Positions 1 to 10,953 of a stretch of DNA of 64,000 nucleotides are shown here, in pieces; positions within the stretch are counted from its first letter, which is position 1, and every line of letters begins with the position of its first letter. The position numbers and the translations under genes are program-made. The stretch lies in contig NC_057819.1 in the NCBI RefSeq assembly GCF_910594005.1, positions 129,925,669-129,989,668 of the forward strand, written 5' to 3'. Source of the stretch: Cervus elaphus (Eukaryota > Chordata > Mammalia > Artiodactyla > Cervidae). Below the pieces are notes generated by a model, which was not told where the DNA came from, ran no database searches, and saw nothing but the letters and a program-made list of their open reading frames with translations.

Positions 1-429
1 CCGAGAAGCTGTTTAAATCATTCCAGAAAGAGGGGGCGGGGATCTGGGCTGGGGCTGCGAGGGGGTAAACACAGGAAGGAGGGAGCCCAAGAGACTTTTG
101 TAAGGACAGTCCTGGCGACCTCTCGCTTTGGAGGCTGAAAAGTCAGAGAAGACTTTTCAGTAACGAACACGGTTCTTTTGGGAGGGAGCGGGGACCTGCA
201 GGCCAGGAAGGGGACAGGCTCCTATCAGGACCCGCAGAGGAAGGCGGATGTCTGGGGAGTCTGTGGGGCTGGGGGGGCATGTGGGCAGCGGCCAGCCTGC
301 AGCTCTGGTCTTTCTCTTGAGTTCTGTTTTACCACCTCGATGGGCTGGGACTTTGTCATCCATCGTGTTACGGTGGCCCCTTCATGTTCAAATGAACAGG
401 TAGAAATTTCAGTGACAATTTTAACACAT
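1..429. other. Unassigned intronic sequence
   Basis: GC-rich sequence with short G and purine runs. I recognise no repeat, exon or RNA gene. Confidence 0.5.
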
Positions 430-646
430 TTGTTTGTTTACTTTTGGTTGCGCTGGCTCTTCATTGCTGTGCATGGGCTCTGTCTATAGGGGCCCCCGTC
501 TGGTTGCCGTGACTTCCCTTGTGTGGACACAGGTGCTAGAGTGTGCGGGCCCAGTAGCTGTGGAGCACGAGCTTGGCTGCTCCATGGAATCGGGGATCCT
601 CCCAGACCAGGCAGATCCTTAACCACTGGACCACAGGAAAGTCCCC
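430..646 (-). repeat. CHR-type tRNA SINE
   Basis: Read on the minus strand it starts with the CHR head (ggggactttcctgtggtcca, then a B-box-like region) and ends in the A-rich tail seen as a T-rich stretch near 430-445. The middle is degraded compared with other copies in the window. Confidence 0.8.
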
Positions 647-807
647 AGTGGCCATTTGCATGATAGTTGGGGCAGGAGAGGCCGAGGCTGGGGTGATGCC
701 CTGACTCTTTCGCCGTCTCCCCTGAAGCCCTTCTCTTCCCTGCCTGGCGAAGCGGCACCTTCAGAGTCTGTCCCTGCAAAGTGCGCGTCCAGGGGCTCAG
801 CCAGGGG

Positions 808-1480
808 TCTTAGTTTTCTGTAACACAGCACCACACGCCCGGTGGCTTCACGGCTCACAGTTCTGGAGGCAAAATGTCCAAAATCAAGGTGTGGGTGAGG
901 CTGGTTCCCCGGTGGCTCTCAGGGGGAATCTGTCGAGGCCTCTCTCTCCGCACCCAGTGGCTGCTGGTGCTCCTGGCTTTCCTTACTGTGTAGACGCCTC
1001 ACCCCGGGTCTCTGCCTCCATCTTCAAATCGTCTCCCCTTGGTGTTCCTCTGTGTCTGTTTCCCCTTGTCTGCACTCATAAGGACTTGCCTTTGGATGAA
1101 AAGTGAAAGTGAAAGTTGCTCGGTTGTGTCTGATTCTTTGCGACCCCATGGACTATACAGTCCATGGAATTCCCCAGGCCAGAATACTGGAGTGGGTAGT
1201 CTTTCCCTTTTCTAGGGGATCTTCCCAACCCTGGGATTGAGCCCAGGTCTCCCACATTGCAGGCAGATTCTTTACCAGCTGAGCCACAAGGGAAGCCCTT
1301 TAGATGTAAGGTCCATCCCAATCCAGGACGCTGTCATCTGAAATCCCAACCTTAATTACATCTGTCAAGAGCCCATTTCCAAATAAGGCCATGTTCACAA
1401 GTACAGGGGTCAGGATTTGCACATATATTTTTTTGGAAGGGGTGAAACACACTCCAGCCCACTACAGTGCAGCAGAGTGT
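808..1480. repeat. Old mammalian interspersed repeat, split by a SINE
   Basis: The two halves (808-1089 and 1299-1480) match a common mammalian repeat recognisable by 'cacagttctggaggc', 'ccaaaatcaaggtg', 'tctgcctccatcttca' and 'tttccaaataaggcca'. The Bov-tA at 1104-1298 splits it. I do not assign the family name. A related but more degraded copy lies at 48621-48837. Confidence 0.6.
1104..1298 (-). repeat. Bov-tA SINE
   Basis: The minus strand begins gggcttcccttgtggctcag and ends with the bovine body motif for 'gactctttgcgaccccatgg'. Flanking near-duplicates cctttggatg (1089-1098) and cctttagatg (1297-1306) look like its target-site duplication. Confidence 0.9.
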
Positions 1481-1649
1481 CTTAAGAAATAGAATTTTCT
1501 TTTCCCCCCAATGGTGATGATGGAAAGTCTGGAGTATCTTCTCAGGACCAAATGCACTGAACACATGTTCTTTAAAAAAGACCAGTGTCCTCGATCTGCT
1601 CCTTTCCAAGAATGTTGGTCGTATCACCTCCACTTCCTCCCTACCCCCA

Positions 1650-2550
1650 ACTTAAGGGTGGGTTAAAAATGAGATAAAATAAACCAGTGGAAACTTCAAA
1701 GCATTTCCAGAGATGTGGGGTGAGAGGATGGAGTTTAATCTCCCCTCGAAAGTTTCTGGGGAAGAGTGTTCTCTGCAGTGGATTTCCTGGGCCTGGGGAG
1801 TGGGGGTGGACCAGACCTGGGGAGCCTGGTCCTCGGCCTGGGGAGTTGGGGGAGGAGGGCTCAGGAAGTGGTGAGACAGTGGGAAATGCTCGTGGGGCTT
1901 CGGAACTTTGCTAGGGCTGATGCTTATTTTGACGACGGAGTTGCATGCGAATCGCAGGAACGGAGACGCCAAACCCGTTTGGTGACGAGAGCTCAGGCTG
2001 AGATGACGAGTTCGGCCTAGAAAGAGAGAAGTGAATTTAGGAGCTACTTTAAAGAAGAAACTGGTTGCTGACCTAACACACAGCAGAGAGCAAAGGAAAG
2101 GACGGTTCCCGTCTGCATGGAAGGATGAACTTGTGAAGTCTGAGGACGTTTCTGAGCCCTGTGACCCCTCGTACTGTGCCGGGCCTATAGGCTGCATGCA
2201 CTAAATCCCCACAAATTGAAGACCGCCCCTTTCATCCTAAGTTATGTTCCAGGATCTTTGGAAAATTCTAAGCCAGCCCCCTAAATGCCTTCTAAAGATC
2301 ATCTTGCCAACTGGATTAAAAAAATAGATGGACGTCTGTGTGTGTGTATGCATGCATATGATACAAAGCTGATTAACTCATTGGTTCCTTCCCAGCCCCC
2401 AGAAACTGAGTGCTCCCACAGTTCAGCAAGGTCAGGGCAGATGGTAAAGAGCTCTTTCATGGAGAGTGCAGCCGGGTAACAGGAAGTCAGGGTAAAAGGC
2501 TCTTCTTTCCAAGACAAAGATCAGAAAAACCCTGAAGCATGTGAATTTGA
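1650..2550. other. Unassigned intronic sequence
   Basis: No repeat family or exon recognised. The motif cctggggag recurs three times (1792, 1816, 1837) in a G-rich stretch. Confidence 0.5.
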
Positions 2551-4150
2551 TGCACAAAAGAATGGGCACATACCTGGAAAAGATGAAAACTCTAATTTGA
2601 AAAGATACTACATACACCCCCGTGTTCATAGCAGCGCTGTTTAGAATAGCCAAGATATGAAAGCTTGTCCATCAAAGGATGAGTGAATAAAGAAGATGTG
2701 TTATATATATGCAAAGGAATATTTCTCAGCTATAAAAAGAATGAAATCGTGCCATTTGCAGCAACATGAATGGGCCTAGAGATGAGCATACTAAATGAAG
2801 TCAGTCAAAGAAAGGTAATCACTTGTATGTGAAATCTAAAGAAAAATACGACAAATGAACTTACGTACAAAGCAGAAACAGACTCACAGACTCAGAGAAG
2901 AAACATATGATTCAGTTCAGTTCAGTTCAGTCGCTCAGTCGTGTCTGACTCTTTGCGGCCCCATGAATCGCAGCTCGCCAGGCCTCCCTGTCAATCACCA
3001 ACTCCCGGAGTTTACTCAAACTCATGCCCATTGAGTCGGTGATACCATCCAGCCATCTCATCCTCTGTCGTCCCCTTCTCCTCCTGCCCCCAATCCCTCC
3101 CAGCATCAGGGTCTTTTCCAGTGAATCAACTCTTGGCATGAGGTAGCCAAAGTACTGGAGTTTGAGCTTCAACTTCAGTCCTTCCAATGAACACCCAAGA
3201 CTGATCTCCTTTAGGACGGACTGGTTGGATCTCCTTGCAGTCCAAGGGACTCTCAAGAGTCTTCTCCAACACCACAGTTCAAAAGCATCAATTTTCAGCA
3301 CTCAGCTTTCTTCACAGTCCAACTCTCACATCCATACATGACCACTGGAAAAACCATAGCCTTGACTAGATGGACCTTTGTTGGCAAAGTAATGTCTCTG
3401 CTTTTTAATATGCTATCCAGGTTGGTCATAACTTTCCTTCCAAGGAGCAAGTGTCTTTTAATTTCATGGCTGCAGTCACCACCTGCAGTGAGGACCACAG
3501 CCTTGTCTAACTCAATGAAACTAAGCCATGCCATGTGAGGCCACCCAAGATGGACAGATCACGGTGGAGAGGTCTGACAGAATGTGGTCCACTGGAGAAG
3601 GGAATGGCAAACCACTTCAGTATTCTTGCCTTGAGAACTCCATGAACAGTATGAGAAGCCAAAATGATAGGATACAGAAAGAGGAACTCCCCAGGTCAGT
3701 AGGTGCCCAATATGCTACTGGAGATCAGTGGAGAAATAACTCCAGAAAGAATGAAGGGATGGAGCCAAAGCAAAAACAATACCCAGTTGTGGATGTGACT
3801 GGTGATTGAAGCAAGGTCCGATGCTGTAAAGAGCAATATTGCATAGGAACCTGGAATGTTAGGTCCATGAATCAAGGCAAATTGGAAGTGGTCAAACGTA
3901 TGATTACCAGCAGGGAAAGAGGTAGAGGACAATTTAAGAATTTAGGAATTGGAAGATGTAGACTACTATATATAAAATGGATAACATTTACTATATAGCA
4001 CAGGGAACTATATTCAATATCTTGTAATAACCTATAATGGAAAAGAATCTGAAAAGGAACATATCTGTATCTATTTATATTTATATAACTGGATCACTTT
4101 GTGGTGCATCAGAAGCTCTCAAAATATTGTAAATTGCCTGTACTTCAACT
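2551..4150 (+). repeat. LINE-1 3' end, interrupted by BovB
   Basis: The left part (2551-2912) carries the L1 3'-end phrases 'gttcatagcagcgctgtt', 'atagccaagatatg' and 'cagctataaaaagaatgaa'. The right part (3899-4150) resumes with 'tataaaatggataac', 'tatagcacagggaactatat' and 'attgtaaattgcctgtact'. The two parts form one sense-oriented L1 tail into which the BovB at 2913-3898 inserted. Confidence 0.8.
2913..3898 (-). repeat. BovB (RTE) LINE with inverted 5' segment
   Basis: Bases 2913 to about 3490 are the BovB 3' part on the minus strand. They still encode the C-terminal part of the reverse transcriptase ORF, with motifs YGCESW, WCWRRLLRVPW and GRQRMRWLDG. From about 3490 to 3898 the sequence switches to BovB 5'-region sequence on the plus strand ('cagtattcttgccttgaga', 'ctggaatgttaggtccatga'). 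The 7-bp duplicate tatgatt (2906-2912 and 3899-3905) brackets the whole element. Extended by five bases upstream it reads aaacatatgatt and aaacgtatgatt. This is one insertion with a 5' inversion and is not coding-competent. Confidence 0.85.
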
Positions 4151-4159
4151 AAAGAAAAG

Positions 4160-4706
4160 ATTGCCTTAGTCCAGAATACTGCTTATCCTTAGTCCCTGAC
4201 CAAGTCTAAGCAATTTGGTTATCTGCTTCCCAAAGCTTCATTAGATGAGGAAGAAATTTTAAATGAAATGTGAAAGAGAAAGGTCTATCTCCGTGCAGGC
4301 CTCCTGACAACCAGGAGATAAGAAAGCAGAAGTCCTGACGACAAGGACTGGGACACAGAATTGATGACCGCGTGTCGCTCACAGAGACGCCACCTCCATC
4401 AGCAGACCAGCCTGGTGGCTCTAATGAGGACCTGACGTCCCCTTCCACGTTCAGATGTCCGAGGCCATCGTGTCTCACGTCCTCACATGGTAATGAGTGT
4501 TTCTGAGCCGATTCTGAGTCAGCGGTGCAGACATGAAATTCAATTAAATGAAGGATGCAGGAAGATGAGTTGCTTTGTGAGAGTAGCTTCTATCGAAATG
4601 AAGGAAAATATCCGTGCTTAAGAGTGGACCCTCAGCTGCGGCAAAAACCCTGTTAGTTAGATTGTTCGAGGTGACTTCATGACCCTGGACCCCCACAAGC
4701 TTGGCA
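4160..4706. other. Unassigned intronic sequence
   Basis: No repeat or exon recognised. Base composition is mixed. Confidence 0.5.
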
Positions 4707-4718
4707 CCTGTAGGATGG

Positions 4719-4944
4719 AGTGTGTGTGTGTGTGTGTGTGTGGTCACTCAGTTGTGTCCAAGTCTGCAACCCCATGGACTGTAGCCCACCAGGCTCCTCT
4801 GTCCCTGGGATTCTCCAGGCAAGAATATTGGAGTGGGTTGCTATTTCTTCCTCCAGGGGATCTTCCTGACCCAGGGCTCTAATCCACGTCTCCTGCGACT
4901 CCTGCATTGCAGGTGGATTCTTTACCACTGAGCCACCAGGGAAG
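4719..4944 (-). repeat. Bov-tA SINE with intact target-site duplication
   Basis: Full-length minus-strand copy ending at the head ggcttccctggtggctcagt (reverse complement). Perfect 12-bp direct repeats cctgtaggatgg flank it at 4707-4718 and 4945-4956, so the insertion limits are certain. Confidence 0.93.
4721..4742. repeat. (TG)n microsatellite
   Basis: An uninterrupted TG run of about eleven units at the tail side of the following minus-strand Bov-tA. It probably grew from that tail. Confidence 0.9.
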
Positions 4945-4956
4945 CCTGTAGGATGG

Positions 4957-5486
4957 GGTGGATGACGTCTTCTTTGAAATCAGCAGCCTGTCTCAAGGTT
5001 TTGCCTAATGCTTGCCCTGCATGATCCCAGGATGGTTTGCTGTGGGAGGTGTCAGGTGCGCTGACGTTGGCTGGAGGGAGAAAGGATGGAGGCGGTGTCT
5101 GTGGGTCCCCCAGGGTCCGAGCGTCTGTCCGGCATGGCGCCACGCGGACGTCCCGGGGTGGAGGGGTGTGCGGGACTGCACTCTGCCATCTGGCGCTTGC
5201 ACACACATGCCCCAGCCTTGCTGTCTGTAACCACGTCTCCCCTATCTGCATCTCCCCACTCTTCCTGGATGAACCTGATCCATGGAGCTGTAACACGTGG
5301 CAGCTCTGTGGGATCTGCCTGGAAAAGAAGCTTTCATGGATAACTCGGAGCCACGGGGGACCTGGAGAGGCCTGGTGGAGGAGTTCTGTGTGAATACCCA
5401 TGGCTCAGAAGTCAGTGCAGATAGAGATTTGGCGAGCACCAAACTCTCCTCGGCAGCTGAAGAGCAGGACTGAAAATCTCACCCCT
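4957..5486. other. Unassigned intronic sequence
   Basis: Moderately CpG-containing around 5090-5160 (gcgccacgcggacgtccc). No exon or repeat recognised. Confidence 0.5.
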
Positions 5487-5680
5487 GGGGACTTCCGTGG
5501 TGGTTCAGTGGTTCAGAATCCACCTTACAATGCAGGGGACACAGGTTTGATCCCTGGTCCGGGAGCTAAGATCCCCCCTGCCATGGAGCAACTAAGCCCG
5601 TGTGCCTCAACTACCGAGCCCACGTGCTGCAACTACCGAAGCCCACTTGCTCCAGAGCCCCCCTGGCACCACTAGAGAGT
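5487..5680 (+). repeat. CHR-type tRNA SINE
   Basis: Starts ggggacttccgtggtggttc and continues through 'ttgatccctggtccgggag', the B-box region, into 'gcaactaagcccgtgtgcc' and the typical 'accgagcccacgtgctgcaa' body. The A-rich tail is lost. Confidence 0.85.
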
Positions 5681-8600
5681 CTGTGGCCGTGTGGAAGAGA
5701 CCCCGCCTGCCTGCACCTGAGGCGTGACACAGCCAGCCCTGTCCAGAGAAGGACAATAGCTTGCTTCTGCGAGGCAGACCAGGAAGCATGTCGTGAGGTT
5801 TAAAGCCTGGCCCTGGGCTCTGGGCAGGGTGGTTCCTGAGTGACGAGGCTTGAGGATCACTCACTGAAATTGGCTGGTTCCTTGCAGCCTGGCTTCCTGC
5901 AGCTGCCCCCAGGTAATTAATCACCTGATGGGTAGAGTGCCTCCATGATGGTCTTATAAGATGCAGTCCCTTGGGGCCGACTGTTTCCTGGAGACTTCTG
6001 TTAGGGTGCAGATTTCTCTCAGCTGTGAGAGGTATTTCGACATTGTCTGGTTGTGTCCTGGACTCGGTTCCCTAAGGCTTCCCGTCGGCAGTGCTGACAT
6101 CAGTCTGTCATGCTTGTTACAAACGCAGCTTCCCTGCCCCTTGCTTCACTGAATCCTTGGTGGGTGTTTTAAAGGTGGGCCGTGGATGACTCAGATGCAG
6201 CCCATCCAAGGACCAGCCAGGAGGTCCAGCTACCTGGAAACTGGCCTCCAAGGGACTGGGGTCTTAGCTGTCCTCCAGGCTTAGAACCACAGAAGCGGTT
6301 ACAGAGGCAGGGTGAGCATGCTCCTTGGGGTGCACTCCCCCGTGAAGGGTGTCAGAGGGGAAGGGGGCTGTGGAAAGCACGTGGGGCAGAGGAAAGGACT
6401 GGGGGTGATGGGAGACGCGGGCACTCACGGTAGCCAGAGCTTCATCTCCCTTCCTGCTGCGAAGCCAGGCTCCATGCCTCCCTTGACGAGTGCCTGGAAG
6501 TTGAGACAGGCATGAATTAGAAGATGGCTCATCCGTCATGGAACAGAACAGAGGGGCAAGGTCTCAAGGCCTGAGCCTCGCGAAGAGGAAAAGAGGGGAG
6601 GAAAGGAAGAAGGTGGCCTTTTCTGAGCTCTAGGTTCTTTTGGGCTAATGAGATGCCCCCTGACCTCGACTTACAAAGAAGAATAAAGCAAGCTAGCCTA
6701 AATGGCAAATGTGTACAGTCGATTCAGACAGATGGGAGGTGTTCAAACCAGAGGCCACTGTTTCCTGTTCAAAGAAACTTTTTTATTTTTTTGATAAAGG
6801 GGCATGAAAGTGGCCTATTTGTCAGCCGTTGATTGGGTTGCTGTCTGATTGGGTCCGTGGACCCACTGACACCCCCAATTAATGCGAGATTGGGAGTCCC
6901 TTTGAGTCACGGTCAGGCGAGTCTGTTTTCCTTTATTTGGTGAACAGGGGTCTTAGCAGGATCTTAGCTGGCGGACTCAGGTTATTCCTGAGATGTCGCC
7001 TTGGCCAGTTTAATTATCTGCTGCTCGGCTTTGCTTTTGCAAAACAAGGAGCTCTAACGGGAGCCCTGCTCTTTGGTTGCCTGGAAACTAGTGCTTTTAG
7101 TACCCAAAGTCATCACCAAGCCCTTCTGGGGGAGGTCAGGCGAGCCACAAGCTCTCCCAAGCCATCAATTTCTTGGGAGCCAGGCGTGAATCAGCAGAGC
7201 AGGAAGAGGGAGGTGTTGTGCCTGCAGACAGCTCGAATCCCTGCATTTCCATGGACCAAGTCGCCGGGCAGCCTGAGGGTGCAGAGAACCCACAGAAACC
7301 AAGAAAGATGCCGCGACATCGTGTAACCCAAGAGACGCAGGTGCCCAGGGTGGTTCACTGGAAGCCAGAGCAGCTTTGACTTCCGAGCCGTCCCCGCTGG
7401 CCCTTCCGGCCTGGTTCATATCGGCCCTCACTCTCTGGCTTTTTAGGTCCACAGCCAGGCTGATAGGAAGTGCCTATGCCTGCCGCCGCAGGCCTCGTCA
7501 TGGGCCGGACTGCTTCTGCCAGTTCAGAAGCCTCGGGGAAGGTTGGCGTTGTGGCTTCTTCCAGCTAACCAACCCCTCTCCCTCCCCCGCCTTCCTTGAA
7601 GAAGTGTCTGTCTAATTCTTGGTTAAGCCCGAAGTTTCTCCCAGGTGGACAGGTCAGTGATGGTGAGAGTGTTCCGGCCATCTTCTAGCAGATGTGGAGG
7701 TCAGCCTCGTGCCGGGTCTGGTTCATACCACAGCCCGGGCACCGTGGCATCCCCTGGGCGAGTGGTGGGGGACCCACTCTCTCCTGGTCTGTAGAAGATG
7801 TACCCCAAAGTGCAGACCAGCAGAGGGCGAAGGCGGGCCTCCCGCCCCGCGCCCCGGGACAGTTTGTGCCGAAGCCGAGATTCTCCAGCCAGCCCTCCCG
7901 GACCCAAGAAGATCTGCACTTCTCTCGCTTTCCTTCCCCCTCTGTCCTTTCGTTCACTCCTTCTCTGCGTGGCGTCCGTCTGTTTCACTCGGTCTTTGCC
8001 CTGCCACGAGCCCAGCCCTGTGCCGTGGGCAGCCCGTCATCAGTGTGGGTGACAAACCCCAGCTGGCGCTCGGGAGTCTGTGACCCGTCCCCACTCCCCT
8101 CCTCCTCTGTCTCTCCCCACCCTGCCTTCCCCCCCCCAGCTGAGTCCTGACACCCGGGGACCAGACTCCCTTCCTCACTTCCTCCCTTCCCCAGAACTGC
8201 AGACCGCATTTTCTCGAGCAGGGTCCGTCATTCTGCGTGTGGATTGGAGCACCCACCGTCTGGCTTCCAGGGCCATGGAGATACAGGAGACGGTCAACGC
8301 AGGGCTGTGGTCACTGAGTCGCACCCTCAAGGCACTTTGAATCCCTTTTACGGGTCACTGCTTCCGGTTTCCCTCCAGCCAGCTCTTTTGACTTGCCTGG
8401 TTCACAGTCCGTATTTGGTATAGCTCAGGAAACCTGTGTGTGCTCACGCGTGTCTCAACCAAGATGGGTTCTACCAGAAAGGCCCATGGGTAGCCTGGCA
8501 TTAGTTGGAGTCACTCCCCAAGTAGCTCTGAGACCTGGTGGGGTCTCTTTTTATATTGGAGTTATCTGTATAAGAAATAGATGGAAAAAAATAAAGGACA

Positions 8601-8770
8601 TGTATGTCATTGTGCTAAACCTGGGTGTGCTGATGGGTGGGCAGGAAGCCTGGAAGGACTTGAACTCGGATGTGTCAGTAAGGGAACGGAGTGCTCAGGT
8701 GTGACGAGCAAGGGACCCCTACGGCCTGACGGATGGGAACCCCAAAGACTGCCCTTCCAGTGGGGGTGGA
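5681..8770. other. Repeat-poor intronic block
   Basis: Three kilobases without a recognisable transposon, unusual for this window. 6590-7110 is AT-rich with aataaagca, ttgataaagg and attaatgcg motifs and reads like a conserved non-coding element (inference only). 7570-7600 and 8070-8160 are strongly pyrimidine-rich. No open frame has splice signals or a recognisable protein. Confidence 0.5.
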
Positions 8771-8980
8771 AGTGAAGTCAAAGTGTTAGTCGCTCAGTCG
8801 AGTCTGACTCTTTGCAACCCTGTGGACTGTATCCCACCAGACTCTTCCGTCCATGGGATTCTCCAGGCAAGAATACTGGAGTGGGTTGCCATTCTCTCCT
8901 CCAGGGGATCTTCCCCACCCAGGGATCCAACCCGGGTGTCCCGCAGGGCAGGCAGACTCTCTGCCACCTGAGCCTCGAGG
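8771..8980 (-). repeat. Bov-tA SINE
   Basis: Minus-strand copy with 'cgctcagtcgagtctgactc', 'gattctccaggcaagaatac' and 'ggggatcttccccaccca'. The head end near 8980 is degraded: the usual gggaagccc is missing. Confidence 0.88.
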
Positions 8981-10008
8981 ACTGGGGAGTGATCACAGCC
9001 CCGTCCGTGGTGTCTGCAGTCAGCCCTCCTCCGCCCTCCCGAGGAGCGGATCTTCAGGGAAGACGCGAGCAGCCCTTTCCCTGAGCAGGGCTGCCGGAGG
9101 GGCCCAGGAGAGGAGGGCGGGCCCCAGGAGGCAGCTCTCCATCTCAGACGTGGCACCTGGCCAGGGGAACGATGGCCCGGGGGAATACTGTCTGGACACT
9201 CTTATTTCGATGAGCGAAGGGGTGGGGAACGTGGAAGGACGCGGCGGGCCGAGATAGAAGGACGCTCTGCTCCCTGGAGGAGAGGTGCTCCGGGTGGTGG
9301 AGAGGCGCCCGCCTTCCGGAGGCCTGGGGTGAGGCCCACACTCGCCCTTTGCACAGCTGCTCTTTTTTTTTTTTTTCAATCCCTCCAGGCTTTTGACACC
9401 ATCCTCCCTTCTTTTTCTGATGACCAGTTTATTGCACTTTAAAAATTAACACGATGTGAGATGTTCACACTTTGCTGGATTGTTTGACATGCCGAAGGTA
9501 AAAACCACTCTTTCTATAAATCACACATTGATTTTTTTTTTCTTTCTCAATTCTGTACTGCATTTGGCGTTAGCCGTGGCTTATGGGCACATTACAGCAC
9601 CGTCTTGTTTTATTAGGAATCTGAGCCCTGGGCTTTATTATCCATCGTCCTGTCTTCTCACTGATGGCGCCTGGCGTGAAACCAGACGCGGCTGCAGGAA
9701 ACTTTAAAGAGAATCCATCAGACCATGAGGCTCAGCTCGGAGGCTCTGCCATCCAGGGCAAGGCCAGTTCGTGGGGAGAGGAGACAGCCTGTGGTAAGGG
9801 GAGCCTGCAGGGCCAGGCGTCTCCCATTCCCCACTTCTTCCTCCGGGTTTCCTCCTGTGACGGGTAACACACCTCCACACACACCTGTGCTTCCAGCTCT
9901 GCATTGTTCTCTGAAGGATAGGGCTATTTTCAGGATTTTTTTTTTTTTTGAGAAGAACATAAAAAGTATATTAGCAGTACCTGGCATGTGGTAAATGCGA
10001 AATGATGT
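8981..10008. other. Unassigned intronic sequence
   Basis: Holds T runs at 9363-9376, 9532-9541 and 9938-9949. No repeat family, exon or RNA gene recognised. Confidence 0.5.
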
Positions 10009-10059
10009 TGACTATTATTTTTGTAATCTTTAATCATAATCAGATTATACATTTTTCAC
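10009..10059 (+). repeat. 51-bp direct repeat, copy 1
   Basis: AT-rich sequence starting tgactattatttttgt. An ungapped second copy with 7 mismatches in 51 lies at 10275-10325, on the other side of a Bov-tA. Confidence 0.85.
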
Positions 10060-10061
10060 TT

Positions 10062-10270
10062 GAGTGAAAGTGTTAGTCATTCAGTCACGTCCGACTCTGC
10101 AACCCCATGGACTGCAGCCCTCCAGGCTTCTCTGTCCATGGGGTTCTCCAGCAAGAATACTGGAGTGGGTCGCCATGCCCTTCTGCACGGGATCTTCCCG
10201 ACTCGGGATCAAATCTGGGTCTCCTGCATCACAGGCAGATTCTTTACCATCTGAGCCACCAGGGAAGCCC
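10062..10270 (-). repeat. Bov-tA SINE
   Basis: Complete minus-strand copy from 'gagtgaaagtgttagtca' to the head motif gagccaccagggaagccc. The 51-bp direct repeats lie immediately outside both ends. Confidence 0.92.
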
Positions 10271-10274
10271 AGGC

Positions 10275-10325
10275 TGACTATTATTTTTGTCACCATTAAT
10301 TATAACCAGATGATACATTTATCAC
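10275..10325 (+). repeat. 51-bp direct repeat, copy 2
   Basis: Second copy of 10009-10059, same length, about 86% identical by hand count. Confidence 0.85.
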
Positions 10326-10450
10326 AGTCACTCGCAGTTTACTCATGTGCAAAATGACAATGAGACAGCCAGCCTGACTTGTAAGTGTAGGATACACATG
10401 TGTTTACCGTCAGCCGGAGCTTAATACACCCTTATTAAGATGGAAACCAC

Positions 10451-10645
10451 AGGCTTCCCAGGTGGCTCAGTGGTGAAGCGTCCATCTACCAGTGCAGGAG
10501 ACGCCAGAGAACCTACTCTTCCCTGGGTTAGGAAGATCGCAGCCCACTCTCGTATTCTTGCCTGGGGGAATCCCGTGGACAGAGCCTGGCAGGCTACAGT
10601 CCATAGGGCCACGAAGAGTCAGAAACCACTGAACACGCACACACA
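10451..10645 (+). repeat. Bov-tA SINE
   Basis: Head ggcttcccaggtggctcagt, then 'cttccctgggttaggaagat' and the tail 'ggctacagtccatagggcc'. Several small internal deletions shorten it. It ends in a CA-rich stretch. Confidence 0.88.
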
Positions 10646-10764
10646 TGAACACCCTGAACACATTTCCCATGGGAGCCTGAGGCTAAGAGCCAGCATGACA
10701 CATTCAACCCATCACCACCACCATCTTGTTAGTGACCAGATCTGAGAATTCACCTTGGTTTTCT

Positions 10765-10953
10765 TTCTCCTTTTCTTTTTTTCTTTTTTTGGCTGCTCTG
10801 GGTCTTCACTGAGACGTGCTGGTCCTCTAGTTCCAGGGCTGGGACTTAGCTGCCCTGCAGCTTGTGGGGTCTTAGTACCCCCACCAGAAGTTGAACCCAA
10901 GTCCCGTGCATTGGAAGGTAGATTCTTGACCTCTGAGCCAGCTGGGAAACCTC
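10765..10953 (-). repeat. CHR-type tRNA SINE
   Basis: A pyrimidine-rich stretch (10765-10790, complement of the A-rich tail) leads into 'ggctgctctgggtcttcact'. The tRNA-like head on the minus strand is near 10953. Confidence 0.8.
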
